Assembly: GCA_963082975.1 (NCBI GenBank)
Contig: OY720350.1
Coordinates: 20,802,910 to 20,866,909 of the forward strand
Length of the DNA stretch: 64,000 bases
Reading direction: 5' to 3'
Source: Labia minor
Lineage: Eukaryota; Arthropoda; Insecta; Dermaptera; Spongiphoridae
This document shows positions 1 through 11,307 of this stretch, piece by piece. The notes beneath the pieces were generated by a model, which was given only the letters and a program-made list of their open reading frames with translations, did not search any database and was not told where the DNA came from. The position numbers and the translations under genes are program-made. How positions within the stretch are numbered: position 1 is the first letter of the stretch; each line of letters starts with the position of its first letter.

Positions 1-76
1 ACGTATAAAAACATCAAAATATCTACATCGAAAATTTTCGTGATCGCTATACTATCTCTGGAAATAGGATAGTTGA
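1..76 (+). repeat. Dispersed repeat X, 3' end (cut by window start)
   Basis: The first 76 bases match the 3' ends of other copies of a dispersed repeat in this window: the ends at 36240-36290 and, reversed, 49195-49260. Shared words are 'aacatcaaaat' and 'actatctctg'. The rest of the copy lies before the window. No coding capacity and no recognised superfamily. Confidence 0.6.
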
Positions 77-1953
77 TACAGTAAAACATTTAAAAAAACT
101 ATTCAATTACACAACACAACTATCACAATTCAATTTTATTTCATTCAATATCTTTATTTTTCATATTAATTAAATAAATATAATAAAGAGTTAATAAAAA
201 ATGATTACACACAATTTTAATTTAAATGAAACATTAAAGATTAAAATTTCAAGATAAATACTTAAAAATATTTGTGTTTGTCTTTAGGAATTTATATTTT
301 TCTAGATTTTTATTGTATTTACTGTAAATAATCATTATATCATTATTACTAGAAATTAAATATATTATTCATATTGTTCACACCATCACTCTAAACCTTC
401 CTCAATATCTTTAAGGGTACATTCTCTTATAATGCTTTTATTTTTATTGTACGAATTTATTGAATTTTTACATAGGTAAAAAATGTTTAGATCTTCAATA
501 TTTAATTTTAAGATAAGAGTAAAGTGTTTAAATGATAAGATAAGAAATCAATGAATGTTGATCCTGGTTACGAATTAGCAAGCTTCACATTTTTCATCTG
601 ATAATGATTTAAAATGATATTATATATATATATATATTATATAAATATATATGTGTGTGTGTAAAATATAAAAATTTTAAAATTTGTGATTATTTAGGAT
701 AAAAACTAATTTAATTCAAAAAATATTAATTAAAATTTTAAAACTTTATGATAATTATAAAACTGATAAATTATTTATTCAATTAAATATGAAAATAAAT
801 TGTGTTATATCATATTATATCATATCAATGTCACCTTATAAGGAGATAAATATTTGATTTATAGAGTGAGGAAAGTAAAAAAAAAAAAAAAAAATTAAAA
901 AAAAATTTGATAGATTTATACCTAGTTATATAAGATACGACTATATCAATTTTTTTTTGTTATTTCTTGACAAATATTGATAGTTTAATTGAATTATTAA
1001 TATGAAGAATGAGATTAGCAAGAATTGTAGCAATATTCTTAAATTCTCCAATTTGATTTTTACATTGAATAAATTTCTAAACCACGGAAAGAAGAAGTAT
1101 TTAATCCTAATGGAACATTACTAGGCAGATCAATAATAAGTCTGCAATGAAGTTGAGTTTTATAATTCTCTTTTCTTGATTAGCATCTAAATTAAAGCAG
1201 GTTAAAGAATTAAGACGTGATATTAAAAATAATGTATACAAACAATAGAGTATTTTTATTTATAGATAAAACTACAAGTATATAACAATTCACCCTGAAT
1301 TACTACGATAAAAACCATATATTGTTCCAGTTTGCCTATCTAGTAATACAACCTGCTATACTCTTAACATATTTTGCTGATTCTATTTCTCTCTACTCAA
1401 TTACCAATAAGTTTTAGTATAAATTTACTAATATTATATAATATATATAATAAATATCAAAAATAATGTAATCTCTATTCAAAATTAACATAAAAGAAAA
1501 AATAGGTATATATATATATATATAATTATGAATATTTTAATAATTAAAAAATTGTATATACTGAAACTTTACTTGAATATAATTTGATATATACAAAATT
1601 ACTTATATATGTATATATAATTAAATAATTAATAAAATAAACTAGAAAATCATATCAAGAAACAAATAAATAAAATAATAAACAAGATTTTTTTTTCTAA
1701 ATACATACATTGTAAAATTTCAAATGTATAGTATTATTTACCTGAAAAATATTATATATCCTTGTTTATATTATACGAACAATGTAGATATTTATATATT
1801 TATATGAATTTGCTTTGAGTTTATTTCATTTTTAATCATTTTTAAGTAATATTTATAAATTTTTAAAATTTTTAATAATTCAATGATTAATTTTATTATT
1901 TTGATAAGATTTATAATTGTAGAAATTGAGAATAGTGGTTCCAATTTGCTTAC
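77..1953. other. AT-rich intergenic or intronic DNA
   Basis: Poly-A and (TA)n-like tracts with no gene of clear identity. One stretch on the minus strand, 1060-1141, follows a possible splice acceptor (ttcattgcag) and stays open for 26 codons (LIIDLPSNVPLGLN...) before a stop. It could be a short downstream exon of the candidate gene starting at 2049, but this is weak. Confidence 0.4.
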
Positions 1954-2049
1954 CAAAATATCGGGATCTGTTTCCGAATCACTTACTACCAACCTATCAC
2001 TATATTTATTGTAGCGATTATTCACCCACGGATATCCAGATCGAGGCAT
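1954..2049 (-). CDS. Candidate first coding exon of a host gene
   Basis: A minus-strand ATG at 2049, preceded by an A-run (a favourable context), opens a frame beginning MPRSGYPWVNNRYNKYSDR and continuing through an acidic stretch (SDSETDPDIL). The frame meets a good splice donor, TTG|GTAAGC, in phase 0 at 1953. After that the frame becomes repetitive Ile/Leu/Lys translation typical of AT-rich intron, so I end the exon at the donor. An alternative donor (GTAAGT) lies inside the exon. Base composition of these 96 bases is clearly less AT-rich than the surroundings, and a GC-rich block at 2270-2450 lies just upstream in the gene's orientation, as expected for a 5' UTR or promoter. Product not recognised. 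The rest of the gene would lie at 1-1953 or beyond the window. Confidence 0.4.
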
Positions 2050-2159
2050 TTTTTTTTCAAAAAAATAAAAATTATAAATTCACTTTTATTATAAAAGAAT
2101 AAGGTAAAAAAAATAATAAAAAACAAAAAAAAAAAAAAAAAAAAAAAAAAACAAAGAAT

Positions 2160-2450
2160 GCACCGGTGTAGTTTATTCCATTGGTTTTCTTTGACACTCA
2201 CACGAAATCAATTGAAAAAAAAGGAAGAAAGAAGAGAGATAAATAAAAAAGTAAAGAGAGTAAAAGGAAGAGAGTGAGAAAAAGAGAGGGTAGGGGCAAT
2301 GTAGCACCCACGAATGTCTCCCAAGAACTGAACCGAAGAACTCAATCGCGACTGCACGTTGGAAAGTGTAGAGGCCGCGGCGACGGCGCCGGGACTCACA
2401 CAAACGGACAGTCACGCACACATCAACCCATCAGATACAAAAGTTATCAA
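2160..2450 (-). promoter_or_regulatory. GC-rich block, possible promoter/5' UTR
   Basis: About 180 bases (2270-2450) of unusually GC-rich, CpG-containing sequence in otherwise very AT-rich DNA, followed on the minus strand by a long pyrimidine tract (2205-2285). Its position directly upstream of the candidate first exon at 1954-2049 suggests a transcription start region. Short open frames cross it on both strands, but none looks like a conserved protein. A poly-A run at about 2129-2151 separates it from the exon. Confidence 0.3.
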
Positions 2451-2828
2451 AACTGATAAAGAACTATGCAGTTATGAGACATTGATTTTTTTTGCCAATT
2501 TAATGATTATTTTTTTCAAATACAATTTTAGAATATTGATAATTTGATGGAATTTTTGTTTTTTTAACCCATTTCTTAATTAAAGTGACTTTTTTTTGGC
2601 CACTCACATTTAATAATATACAAAATATTAAAATATCATAAATTCTTTTTTAATTCATTTTTAAAAATACGTTTTAGGTGAGAGATTCCTAATAGTTTCA
2701 ATTCCCAATTCAGGAGAATTAGAGGCATTGAGAACGTAAAACGCGATTAAAGGCGCTTTTCTTTGAAATTCCTATTCTTTTTCAACTTTTTAATCGAAAA
2801 AAATCTCTAAGTTTTTTAGGAGTAAAGG

Positions 2829-3057
2829 TATTGCCGTTCCTAGGGTATATGCCGCCCGTGTGCGAGAATAATTTTGCCGCCCCTTCTCTAACCCAACCCC
2901 TTCCCCCAAAGTTGTTAAAAATTTACAATTAAAATTTAAGTTAATTTAGTTATTTTTTAGAACCATATTGAAAAAAATTAGCAAAAACATAAAATGAATA
3001 AGTACTTTTAAGCCCCCCTAGGCGTGCCCCGCACCCCCTGGTCTGAACGGCCCTGCC
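2829..3057. mobile_element. Degraded hAT-like MITE
   Basis: Begins with TTGCCGTTCCTAGGG-like sequence and ends with GTCTGAACGGCCCTG, whose reverse complement starts CAGGGCCGTTC, so the two ends form a weak inverted repeat of the hAT CAGGG type. GC-rich ends flank an AT-rich centre containing 'tagaaccatattgaaaaaa', a phrase also seen near the hAT end at 27040-27156. No convincing target duplication. Probably an old non-autonomous copy. Confidence 0.35.
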
Positions 3058-3835
3058 GATAGACTACCGATATGCGGTTTTTGATAGATCTCCACGTTTC
3101 AAGTCATTTTGATTCCAAAAAAGTGGTTTTCCCGTTGACATTGTGTGTGTGTGTGTGTGTGTGACAGGAATCTTATAAACAATATTCTGGTTAAACGATA
3201 AAATCGTTCATAACCAAATTTTATATTAAAGATTCTATTGGGTTGCTAACGACCAGGTAACATTTTCGCTTAAATACATTCATAGATAAATAAATATCAA
3301 AAAAGTACAAAGGCCATATTTCCTAAACAATAAAAAAATTTTATATGAAAATATGAAAAATTTTGTCAGAATTTAAATAAAAAAAAAAACAAAACAAACA
3401 AATTAGGACTTATTTTTTATATAAAACGAATTAACACTAAAGATACTAAATTATATTTTATATAACAATTGTTTTTTAAAAAGGATAAGGTGAAAATTTT
3501 AACTTAAATTAAATAAATCGTGAATTGGAATCGTTAATGATCAGCTGGTGAGTAAGAAAATTAAAGTTAATCGTTTTAATAAACAAATTTATATGGTAAT
3601 TAAATAAAAAATGAAATTTTTTTAAATGTAGTAATTAAAATATTAATGAAATATTTTCTGATAGTCTACTTACCAACATAATTATCATAATGGGACTGAA
3701 TTTTATTAATCTACCTTCCAGATAGTTCAATTACAAGTAAATTTAAAAAAAAATTTCAGTAAATTAAAATTAAAATTATAAAACTGTATAGTTAATCATA
3801 TTTCATCTTAAATAAAATACAAATTTATTTCTATC
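3058..3835. other. No gene seen; (GT)n microsatellite
   Basis: A (GT)n run of about 22 bases lies at 3142-3163. The remainder is AT-rich sequence without recognisable coding or repeat structure. Confidence 0.5.
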
Positions 3836-4006
3836 AATCTATGCGGCTCTACGGAACTAAGTTCTTGACCGCAGCAACCACATTTCTTCAAATATCCCAA
3901 TCCTGAGCCACAACCATCCAACTCCTACCCTCTCCCATCTCTATCACGTCTCTTTCTACATTGTCCACCCACCCAAGTGGACATTTTTCAATCACTCTCC
4001 CTACCA
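3836..4006 (-). mobile_element. LINE-A 3'-end fragment
   Basis: On the plus strand this reads through the antisense of the LINE-A 3' end (gcagcaaccacattt, ctcccatctct, cattgtccacccaccc), matching the better copies at 4643-5262 and 21288-22153. Only the 3' part of the coding region remains, with many changes. Confidence 0.65.
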
Positions 4007-4627
4007 AAATATTTTAAATAAATTTTTATAAAAACAATATTATTTAAATAATTTTGAAAAAATATGTTCATTAATATTAGGACGATGAACCTTTTATTTT
4101 AATGTCCCTGCCACAAAGTCTTTATAAAGTTACTTACGTTTAAAAATTTAGAATGTATTTGTGATATAAAGTTATATTTCCTAAAAATTTTCTAATATTT
4201 TTTTATTTTTAGTGTTTGTAAATTCTTTAATTGATTTTAAATTGTAGTGGTATGGGCTCACTGTTTAATTTCCAATAATTAACAGAATTTAGGGCAAATT
4301 CGCATTTCGAAATTTTTAAAAGAATTGCTTGTTTCAACACACAATAACATTTAAGTCCAAACTACATATCCCGGAAATTGTATCTATTGTGGATGTTTTT
4401 ATATTTCGAGTGTATTCAAGCGATATTTCATTAATAAAATGTACAATTTACTGGTTTTGGTTAACCTACTAAAGGAGATAAATAAATATTCAGTTCTACA
4501 AATTTATATCATAAATTATAATTCAAATGTGGATTGTTCAATTTTAATTCATTTCTATTAAAAAAAGTTAGGATGTGGCAACAAATTTTTCAAGCGTACT
4601 ATATGTTCGCCTTCCCCGATAAAGGAG
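4007..4627. other. AT-rich DNA, no gene seen
   Basis: No coding frame of note on either strand; nothing recognised. Confidence 0.5.
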
Positions 4628-4642
4628 GAAGGGTAGAGATAT

Positions 4643-5041
4643 CTACTCTATGGAACTCGAAAGTTCTTGTCCGCAGCATCCAAGTGTCCCTATTCTGAGC
4701 CACAACCCTCCAATCGCTATCCTCCCCCATCTCTCCACGTCCCTTCCTATATTGTCCATCCATCGCGTCCATGATCTTCCAAGCGGACGTTTCCCAATCA
4801 GTCTACTCACCAATATATTTTTCGCCATTCTTTCCTTTCCGATTTTAGCCACGTGCCCTGCCCATCGCAGCCTTCTCAATTTTATAATTCTAATTATATC
4901 TGGAGATGCATAGAGGTCATGCAACTCCTCGTTATGCAGTCTCCGCCATTCCCCGGAGGCCTCATTTTTCTTTGAGACATAAATGCTTCCCAGGATCCTA
5001 TTCTCAAATACCCTTAATCTACTGTCGTCACCTAAGGTCAT
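4643..5041 (-). pseudogene. LINE-A ORF C-terminal remnant (RTE-like)
   Basis: 132 codons covering the C-terminal region downstream of the reverse-transcriptase fingers and palm: a segment with MTLGDDSRLRVFENRILG, then LRWAGHVAKIG and a KRPLGR..TRWMDN segment. This succession (cysteine-poor RWAGHV, then a G-R-P/R-W motif) is the usual C-terminal signature of RTE-type LINE proteins. No palm motif or endonuclease is present, and the frame runs on past the probable true stop. The upstream coding part continues in other frames to about 5262 (region corresponding to EFENVEKFKYLGS in the copy at 47105). Not functional. Confidence 0.75.
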
Positions 5042-5262
5042 AGACCATGCCTTACACTCATGTAATACAACCGGTAAAATAATTGTTTTATATATTTTTA
5101 TTTTTATCCCTTTTGATAATCATTTTGACGCTATAAGCCCCTTTACGGCATGATAACAGGCGCTTCCCGATTGTAACCTCGCTTTAAACTCTTCTCGAAT
5201 ATTATTATCTTTCATTATTACAGAACCTAAGTATTTAAATTTTTCTACATTTTCAAATTCTA
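4643..5262 (-). mobile_element. LINE-A copy, 5'-truncated, with target duplication
   Basis: A non-LTR retrotransposon copy reading leftwards, with its 3' end at 4643. It is flanked by a perfect 15-bp direct repeat, gaagggtagagatat, at 4628-4642 and 5263-5277, which I take as the target-site duplication. The copy holds only the last part of the reverse-transcriptase ORF and the very short 3' end typical of RTE-like elements. At least seven copies or fragments of this family are present in the window. Confidence 0.8.
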
Positions 5263-5314
5263 GAAGGGTAGAGATATATAGAAACTAAATTGGAATTGAA
5301 TTCTGTCTCTATAA

Positions 5315-5317
<3 letters not shown>

Positions 5318-5351
<34 letters not shown>
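5318..5351. repeat. (TA)n microsatellite
   Basis: Uninterrupted TA dinucleotide run, about 17 units. Confidence 0.95.
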
Positions 5352-5353
<2 letters not shown>

Positions 5354-5404
5354 ATTTACTTTAGCCACCCTTTTAACCCAAACCCCCCCTAAAATGACTT
5401 AAGT

Positions 5405-5480
5405 TAGACACTAAAAATTCCATTCTCACTCTTGGAAATGGCATCACAAAGGTAGCCAAAACGTCGAGTCAATAATCTCA
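5405..5480 (+). other. Possible Penelope-type end remnant (hammerhead-like words)
   Basis: Contains a small stem (TGGC ... GCCA) followed directly by AAAACGTCG. This resembles the stem II plus GAAAC-type block seen in terminal hammerhead motifs of Penelope-like elements and in the element at 38193-42488. The CUGANGA half is not preserved and no coding part is attached. Weak evidence. Confidence 0.2.
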
Positions 5481-6108
5481 CCAACCCAAGAGAAAAAACC
5501 TTAAACAACCCAATTATCATATATAAGTCATATTTTGAGCCCAACTGGGTAAATAGCATCAATAATTTGAAAATAATTTTAAAAAGTTTAGTGTGCTAGG
5601 GGAAAATAATGATATTCTAGAAAATATATAAAAGAAAAAAATTAAATCTACTTTTTTCTTAAATATTTTTAATAAGTATTTTTTTTTTAATTTTGATTTT
5701 CTGATTTTTTTTAAAATCAGTTTTGAAAACAAACTTTATTTGTTGATATTATTGTATTAATCATCATTTTTGGTAAGTTTGGATGGGCGATAGTATTTTG
5801 TTTATTAAATATACTAAAATAATATGTAGAACTTTTTTTTTCTTTTCTCTTAATTAAATAGTTTCTACATGTATAAAAATGTATACAGATTCTAAATAAA
5901 TATTATATTCTAAATTTTACCTCATATTTTTACAAGAAAAAAAAAAATTTGAATATTGAATTGAAATATGTTCAGAAAATTTTTCCTCCTATTCATTCAA
6001 TTGAAATAATATAAGATTAATGTTAAAAATTAGGTCATGGAAATAAAATGTTTAAAAAAGGCTTTAAGTAGTATTTAGGTAATTAATTGTTAGATTTATT
6101 AAATATAC

Positions 6109-6142
<34 letters not shown>

Positions 6143-7258
6143 GGATAGATAGATGATAAAAAGATCTTAGATCTAATAAAATTATATGAGAATTCATTTG
6201 AAAGATGACGTTTTATCATGAATTTTTTTCCCTTTTCTTAATTCTCTTTAATAAAAGATAAATGAACATTACATCCTTGATTAAAGAACATTAAAGGAGC
6301 AAGCTATTAGAATCATTTTTCAAATATCAAAAAGTTGCACATTTATTCTTGATCCCTTACATACTGAAATAGTAATCGTGTTAAGAAATCATTAATGAAC
6401 TATTAAATAAGAACTTATTGCTAATTATTTTTTAATTAAATTTAAAAAAACCTAAGAAGAAACTAAATATTTTCAGTGATTCAATAAATATGGACTAAAA
6501 AGAAAAATTGTTGATAGAAATAACAATGTTTTAGTTATATCCAAGAGATTTAGGGAAGAAAAAAATGGTACATGCAACAATATCTCACAAAAAATACCCG
6601 ATACAAATTAAATATTGTATTTATAAAGTGGTCAGATAGAATTTATTGATAAGATACCCGACCTACATAATAAATATTTACCAAAATTAATGAAAAATAA
6701 ATTTATGGATTTTTTTGTTTTATTTTGTTTTAATATGAATAAAGTATCTTCTGTTTTATAAATTCATGAGAATAAATATAAGAGAAGTGGAAAGATAAAT
6801 TAATTTCCGCTTATCAGTTTCTTTTTTCATATTTCTTCAACTACAAATTTTTATACACGCAACTATTTCAAAATGGATAACTATAAAAAAAATTATATAA
6901 AAGTGAACTAGGACATGAAATATATAAAGATAAGATATTTTAAAATAAAAATTTAATGGGAAAAATTTTTAAATATTTTCATTCATAAAACTAAATTTAG
7001 TGATTATTCGTATGATACATAAATTAATCGGGAATCACGTTTATTCTGTTTTTTAAACGCATATAATTGACTTCATATCATGGGAATTACATTATAAAAC
7101 AGATTTCCAATAACTAATATCTAATAAAATTAAAATAAAACAAAACTAAATAAACTGGAAACTGTTAACAGATTAAATAAATAATAAATAAATAAAATAT
7201 AAATCTCTATCTATGGAAATTGATTATTAATGGATGAAGCAACCAATAATCTATAATA
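5481..7258. other. AT-rich DNA, no gene seen
   Basis: Holds a (TA)n run near 6115-6142 followed by GATA units. No open frame of note and no repeat family recognised. Confidence 0.5.
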
Positions 7259-7261
7259 ATC

Positions 7262-7335
7262 TCCTAGTATAGTTAAATCGTCCGCGTAGCCTAATATTTA
7301 AAATTTTTAGATAATTCGATTTCCACATTCTGTCT
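7262..7335 (-). mobile_element. LINE-A reverse-transcriptase palm fragment
   Basis: Read on the minus strand the sequence gives LGYADDLTI, the YADD active-site box of reverse transcriptase. The flanking bases match the equivalent part of the LINE-A copy at 21288-22153 (near 22020). The fragment is under 100 bases. Confidence 0.6.
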
Positions 7336-9537
7336 AAACACTTATTACTTATTCAAATGCTTGTTTAAAGAAAATTAGTGCTAACTCATTTTTTTGTTAA
7401 AAACAAATTCAAATGTTACTGATACTTCATACCTTTATTCTATTAAATTTCCGAATTATTGAGTCATATAATAATAATAATTGATGTACAGAAATATATA
7501 ATTCATGAAATTCATTATTATGACTTGATCTAATGTTGGCCGATTTAGCCTTAAACCGTTAATAATTATTACACTAACATTTGATGACAATTTTAATAAA
7601 ATAATATATAAAATTTTGTAAGATATTGTTAAAAGGGAGATTATAAATAAATAAATAATAAGTTTTAAGTTGTTTTAAATAATATTATTTGAGAAGAAGA
7701 AAATCTTAAAATGATTATGTAACCACTGAAATACACAAAAAGAAAATAAATTAATCAATCTTAAACTTAACCCAATGTCTTAAATAAAAAAATATTCTTG
7801 TTAAAGTTTACATTTTTAACTAATTTTATATTTTATATTTTAAAATTAAAAAAATAATAACTATAATTTTGTTTAATCATACTTTAAGTACAAAATATAA
7901 TATTCATAAATTATTGAAACATCGTCTACATTTTATTAAACTTGGCAATGAATTGGAAAGGAAAAAAATATCCTTTTGAATAATAAAAGAGTATTTAAAT
8001 GGGACAAGACAAAGGTGTTTGGTATTGTATAACATTTAAGGGATAGGGTGTATTGAATAACTAACCCTTTTGACTTGATATACGAACCCCTTTCAACGTT
8101 GTTAGTGTATTTTATGCTAACCAAATGGCTATGACGGATCGGATGTTTTCACTGCCTCAGTCATCTCAATGCCAAAAACACATCCTATATATTCTTACTT
8201 AATGTAGTGCTCTTTTAGCGATAATGTCTCTAGAAACAAGTTAATTAACTTAAAATAACTTAAGAAAATTGCTGATTTTTGTTAATTTTTGTAATCAACA
8301 GAAATTTTATCTTCCATTTATTTTTAAAGATAAAAAAATCATTAAAATAATAATATCAATTTTTTATTTGTAATTATAATAGTTATATATTTAATAATTT
8401 CATCAAATTTTCTGATCGAAATAGAATAACATTTAAAAAATATTTATTTTAATTATTTAAAAAAAACATAATTCTGAATATACCCATATTAGAAAATAAA
8501 CTAACACTATAAATATAATAATAAAAAAAGAATTAGATATTATTTCATATTTATAAATTGCCATAGTATATAATCTTCATATTATATTGACAATTGGTGT
8601 GGATGTATTGATATACAAATATAAATTGATATACCTTCAATACAAAATTCAATCTATTTACTATAAGAAAGAGATTTTTATGAACATATTTTTTATTTGA
8701 AAAATTGATCTGTAAAAGGTCTCATTTTTTTACATAATAATTGAAATGTATATAAAACATTTATACTACAAAACAATATTGATATCTTCAATTAATAAAT
8801 GTTTTATATACATATATGTATAATTAAACAGCCCCAAAATCGTATTCATTTATTAATCTAATATTAAATTATAATTGATATTTTTTGAAATAAATTAATT
8901 AATTTATATGATATTTGAATATGAGAAATCAAAATATATATTAATATATTTAGAATTATAAATAATATTAATTTTGTATTTAATATCGACTGGGTTTGGA
9001 CAGTCTTTAATGGACCAAGGTATCCAACAAATGTGCAAAGCATGGAGCTCTGCATAAATCCTTATTAATGTTTCTAGGTTTTCTATGATGTATAATCAAT
9101 CTATGAGAAACAAGGGAATATTTTTTAGTAAAGAATACTGTCTGAAGGATATACAGAAAAATTTATATAAAAAAAACAAAATCATTTTTTTAAAAATTGA
9201 TTATTGATTAATTAATGATACAATTAAAATTTTATAATCATAGAAATCTATTGATGAAACTCTTTTATGAAAATTATTCAATTTTAAATTCTAAACATTG
9301 AAAGAAAAATTTTATTTTTAAACATAGAAGTATAGAGCGAATGCTCGATGAACCGAAAACGGGTCTATACTTTGTAATAATAATATCGTATGTAATAAAT
9401 CATTTTAATGTGAAACACAAATTTATTTAGGTATAAAATCAGAATATTATTTTTGATTAATAATATTAATATTAATTTTTGAGAGTTTGAAAGTAATAAT
9501 AATTCAAATATGTGATTTAAATGTAAAATTTAATATT
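7336..9537. other. AT-rich DNA, no gene seen
   Basis: Short chance frames only (for example 62-63 codons at 7936-8124 and 8864-9055) with AT-driven composition and no recognisable motif. Confidence 0.5.
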
Positions 9538-9555
9538 AAAAAAAAAAAAAAAAAA

Positions 9556-9653
9556 TTGTAGGGCGTTCACGATTATGTGTATCATCTTTGAGCAGGGGCT
9601 ATGCTAACTTCTCTGTATCGTGTCCAATTTTATATATGTACTCGCCGATATCA
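9556..9653 (-). ncRNA. Divergent U6-like snRNA locus (probable pseudogene)
   Basis: The reverse complement closely follows U6 spliceosomal RNA: a 5' part like ACATATACTAAAATTGG (here ACATATATAAAATTGG), then ACGATACAGAGAAG, TTAGCAT, GCCCCTGC, and a GATGA..ACACA..ATCGTGAA 3' part. The ACAGAGA box and AGC triad are intact. One base is missing between them compared with the usual ACAGAGAAGATTAGC, and there are scattered substitutions. On the minus strand the RNA would end in a long T-run (9538-9555), like a Pol III terminator. A TATA-like word (tatataag) lies about 20-25 bases upstream of the expected start, as in U6 promoters. A retrotransposed copy would normally carry A, not T, at this end. 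I call it a U6-related locus, more likely pseudogene than working gene. Confidence 0.6.
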
Positions 9654-9719
9654 CCCTTCCAAGGGCCTTATATAGAATCAATCATACATCTTAGATGTCA
9701 TAGATAAACAATAACATTT

Positions 9720-11271
9720 TTTTTATAATTTCACTAAACTATTTTATTTAAAATCTTTCGAAAATTATGAAGAATTGGACTATATTAAAATATTTTAATT
9801 ATTATTATTTATAAGAAATTTTTATAAAACTAATGAAAATATGAAATATTTCATATAAAACGATCATGCTGCCCCCACAAGGATTTTTCTCAAAACAAGT
9901 TCAAAAAGTCTCTGAATAATTATGCTGACTTTAAATCTAAAGTAATTTAACTAGATATTAAGATCAAGTCTAAATTTAAAAAAATATTGATAAGATGCTA
10001 ATTATCTTAAAATAGAAACGAATAAATAGACATGTTGACAATCTATATAAATATACATTATACGAAATTTTACTATCAGTCTAAAAATGCAGCAAGGTAG
10101 ATTAAAATTTTTGTTAAAATCAAATTATTTATTATAATTTGAAAATATAAAACTATATTTTTGTAAAGAAAAAATTGAATATTATTCTCTTAAATAAAAG
10201 AAATATTTTAAAAATTTTTCATAAAATCTACTTTCTAATAAATTAATTAAAATTAATTATTACAAAAGATGAATATTTCAATTGATTATTTAACATATTG
10301 GATGATATACTAAATGAAATTATTGTGATGCATGTATGCTTGAAGTGTTCATTCCTATTTTTAATTTTTGATTATCTCCAATAATACTTCTTAAGTTTAA
10401 AATAATACAATATTACAGCATACGAAGAAATTTTTTTTTTTAATTTTTAAATAATGAGCAAATAAATTCTCCCTATTTATTTTATTTATTCTAACTCTGA
10501 TAACCTGATACATTAAATTAAATTACAAAATGGATAAATTACAATATATTCAATATTAAAATTTTATAAATAGTCTGTCAAGAATATTTTTGATCTTATA
10601 TTAACATTTTCATGAAAAATAATAAATAACTTTGCAAAATAATTTTAATAGATGAAACGAAAATATTAAAATGTTATCGCATATTATTTAAATTTTACCC
10701 CATTCTTTCATTATATAAATGCACTAAGTCTGATTTGTTGTTCAAAAAAATGTTACAAACAAATTTAACACATTTTTTAATATTCTTTATAAAAAATAAA
10801 AATAAATAAATAAGTAAATATTTTCTTATCATGTAGAGGAATTTAACATTATAGAAAATATTTTCTATTTTTTTTTTATTTCGATAAAAATCTTTTCTAC
10901 ATATTAATATATTAATAACTTATAATGATTAAAAAAATCGAACAACAATCTATATTAGAATTAGATTATTAATATGTTAAGAGTTCACTTATAATCCGTG
11001 TTACCTTTGATACTGTCGTTTGTGGATCTTTCGAGTTTTTAAATAGAAATAGTGCATGTAGAAAGAACATGCTACTTGTATACTCCGATAGTCAGTGGAT
11101 GCTACGTTCAGGTGGCGTTTTGTTGGATAATTCCTAGTAAATTTAGCCTGTAGTTATTTAATAGCCTTGACTTGATTGGCATGTAGTAGAGTGAACTATT
11201 TTCCTTCTCCTTGACAAAGTTCAATGTCTAGGACTTAATAAATATAATATTCTAATTTCAAAATATAAATA

Positions 11272-11307
<36 letters not shown>

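Noticed and set aside
5318-5351. (TA)n run as a CRISPR-like or origin-like array
   Set aside because: Plain dinucleotide microsatellite; no spaced repeats anywhere in the window resemble CRISPR.
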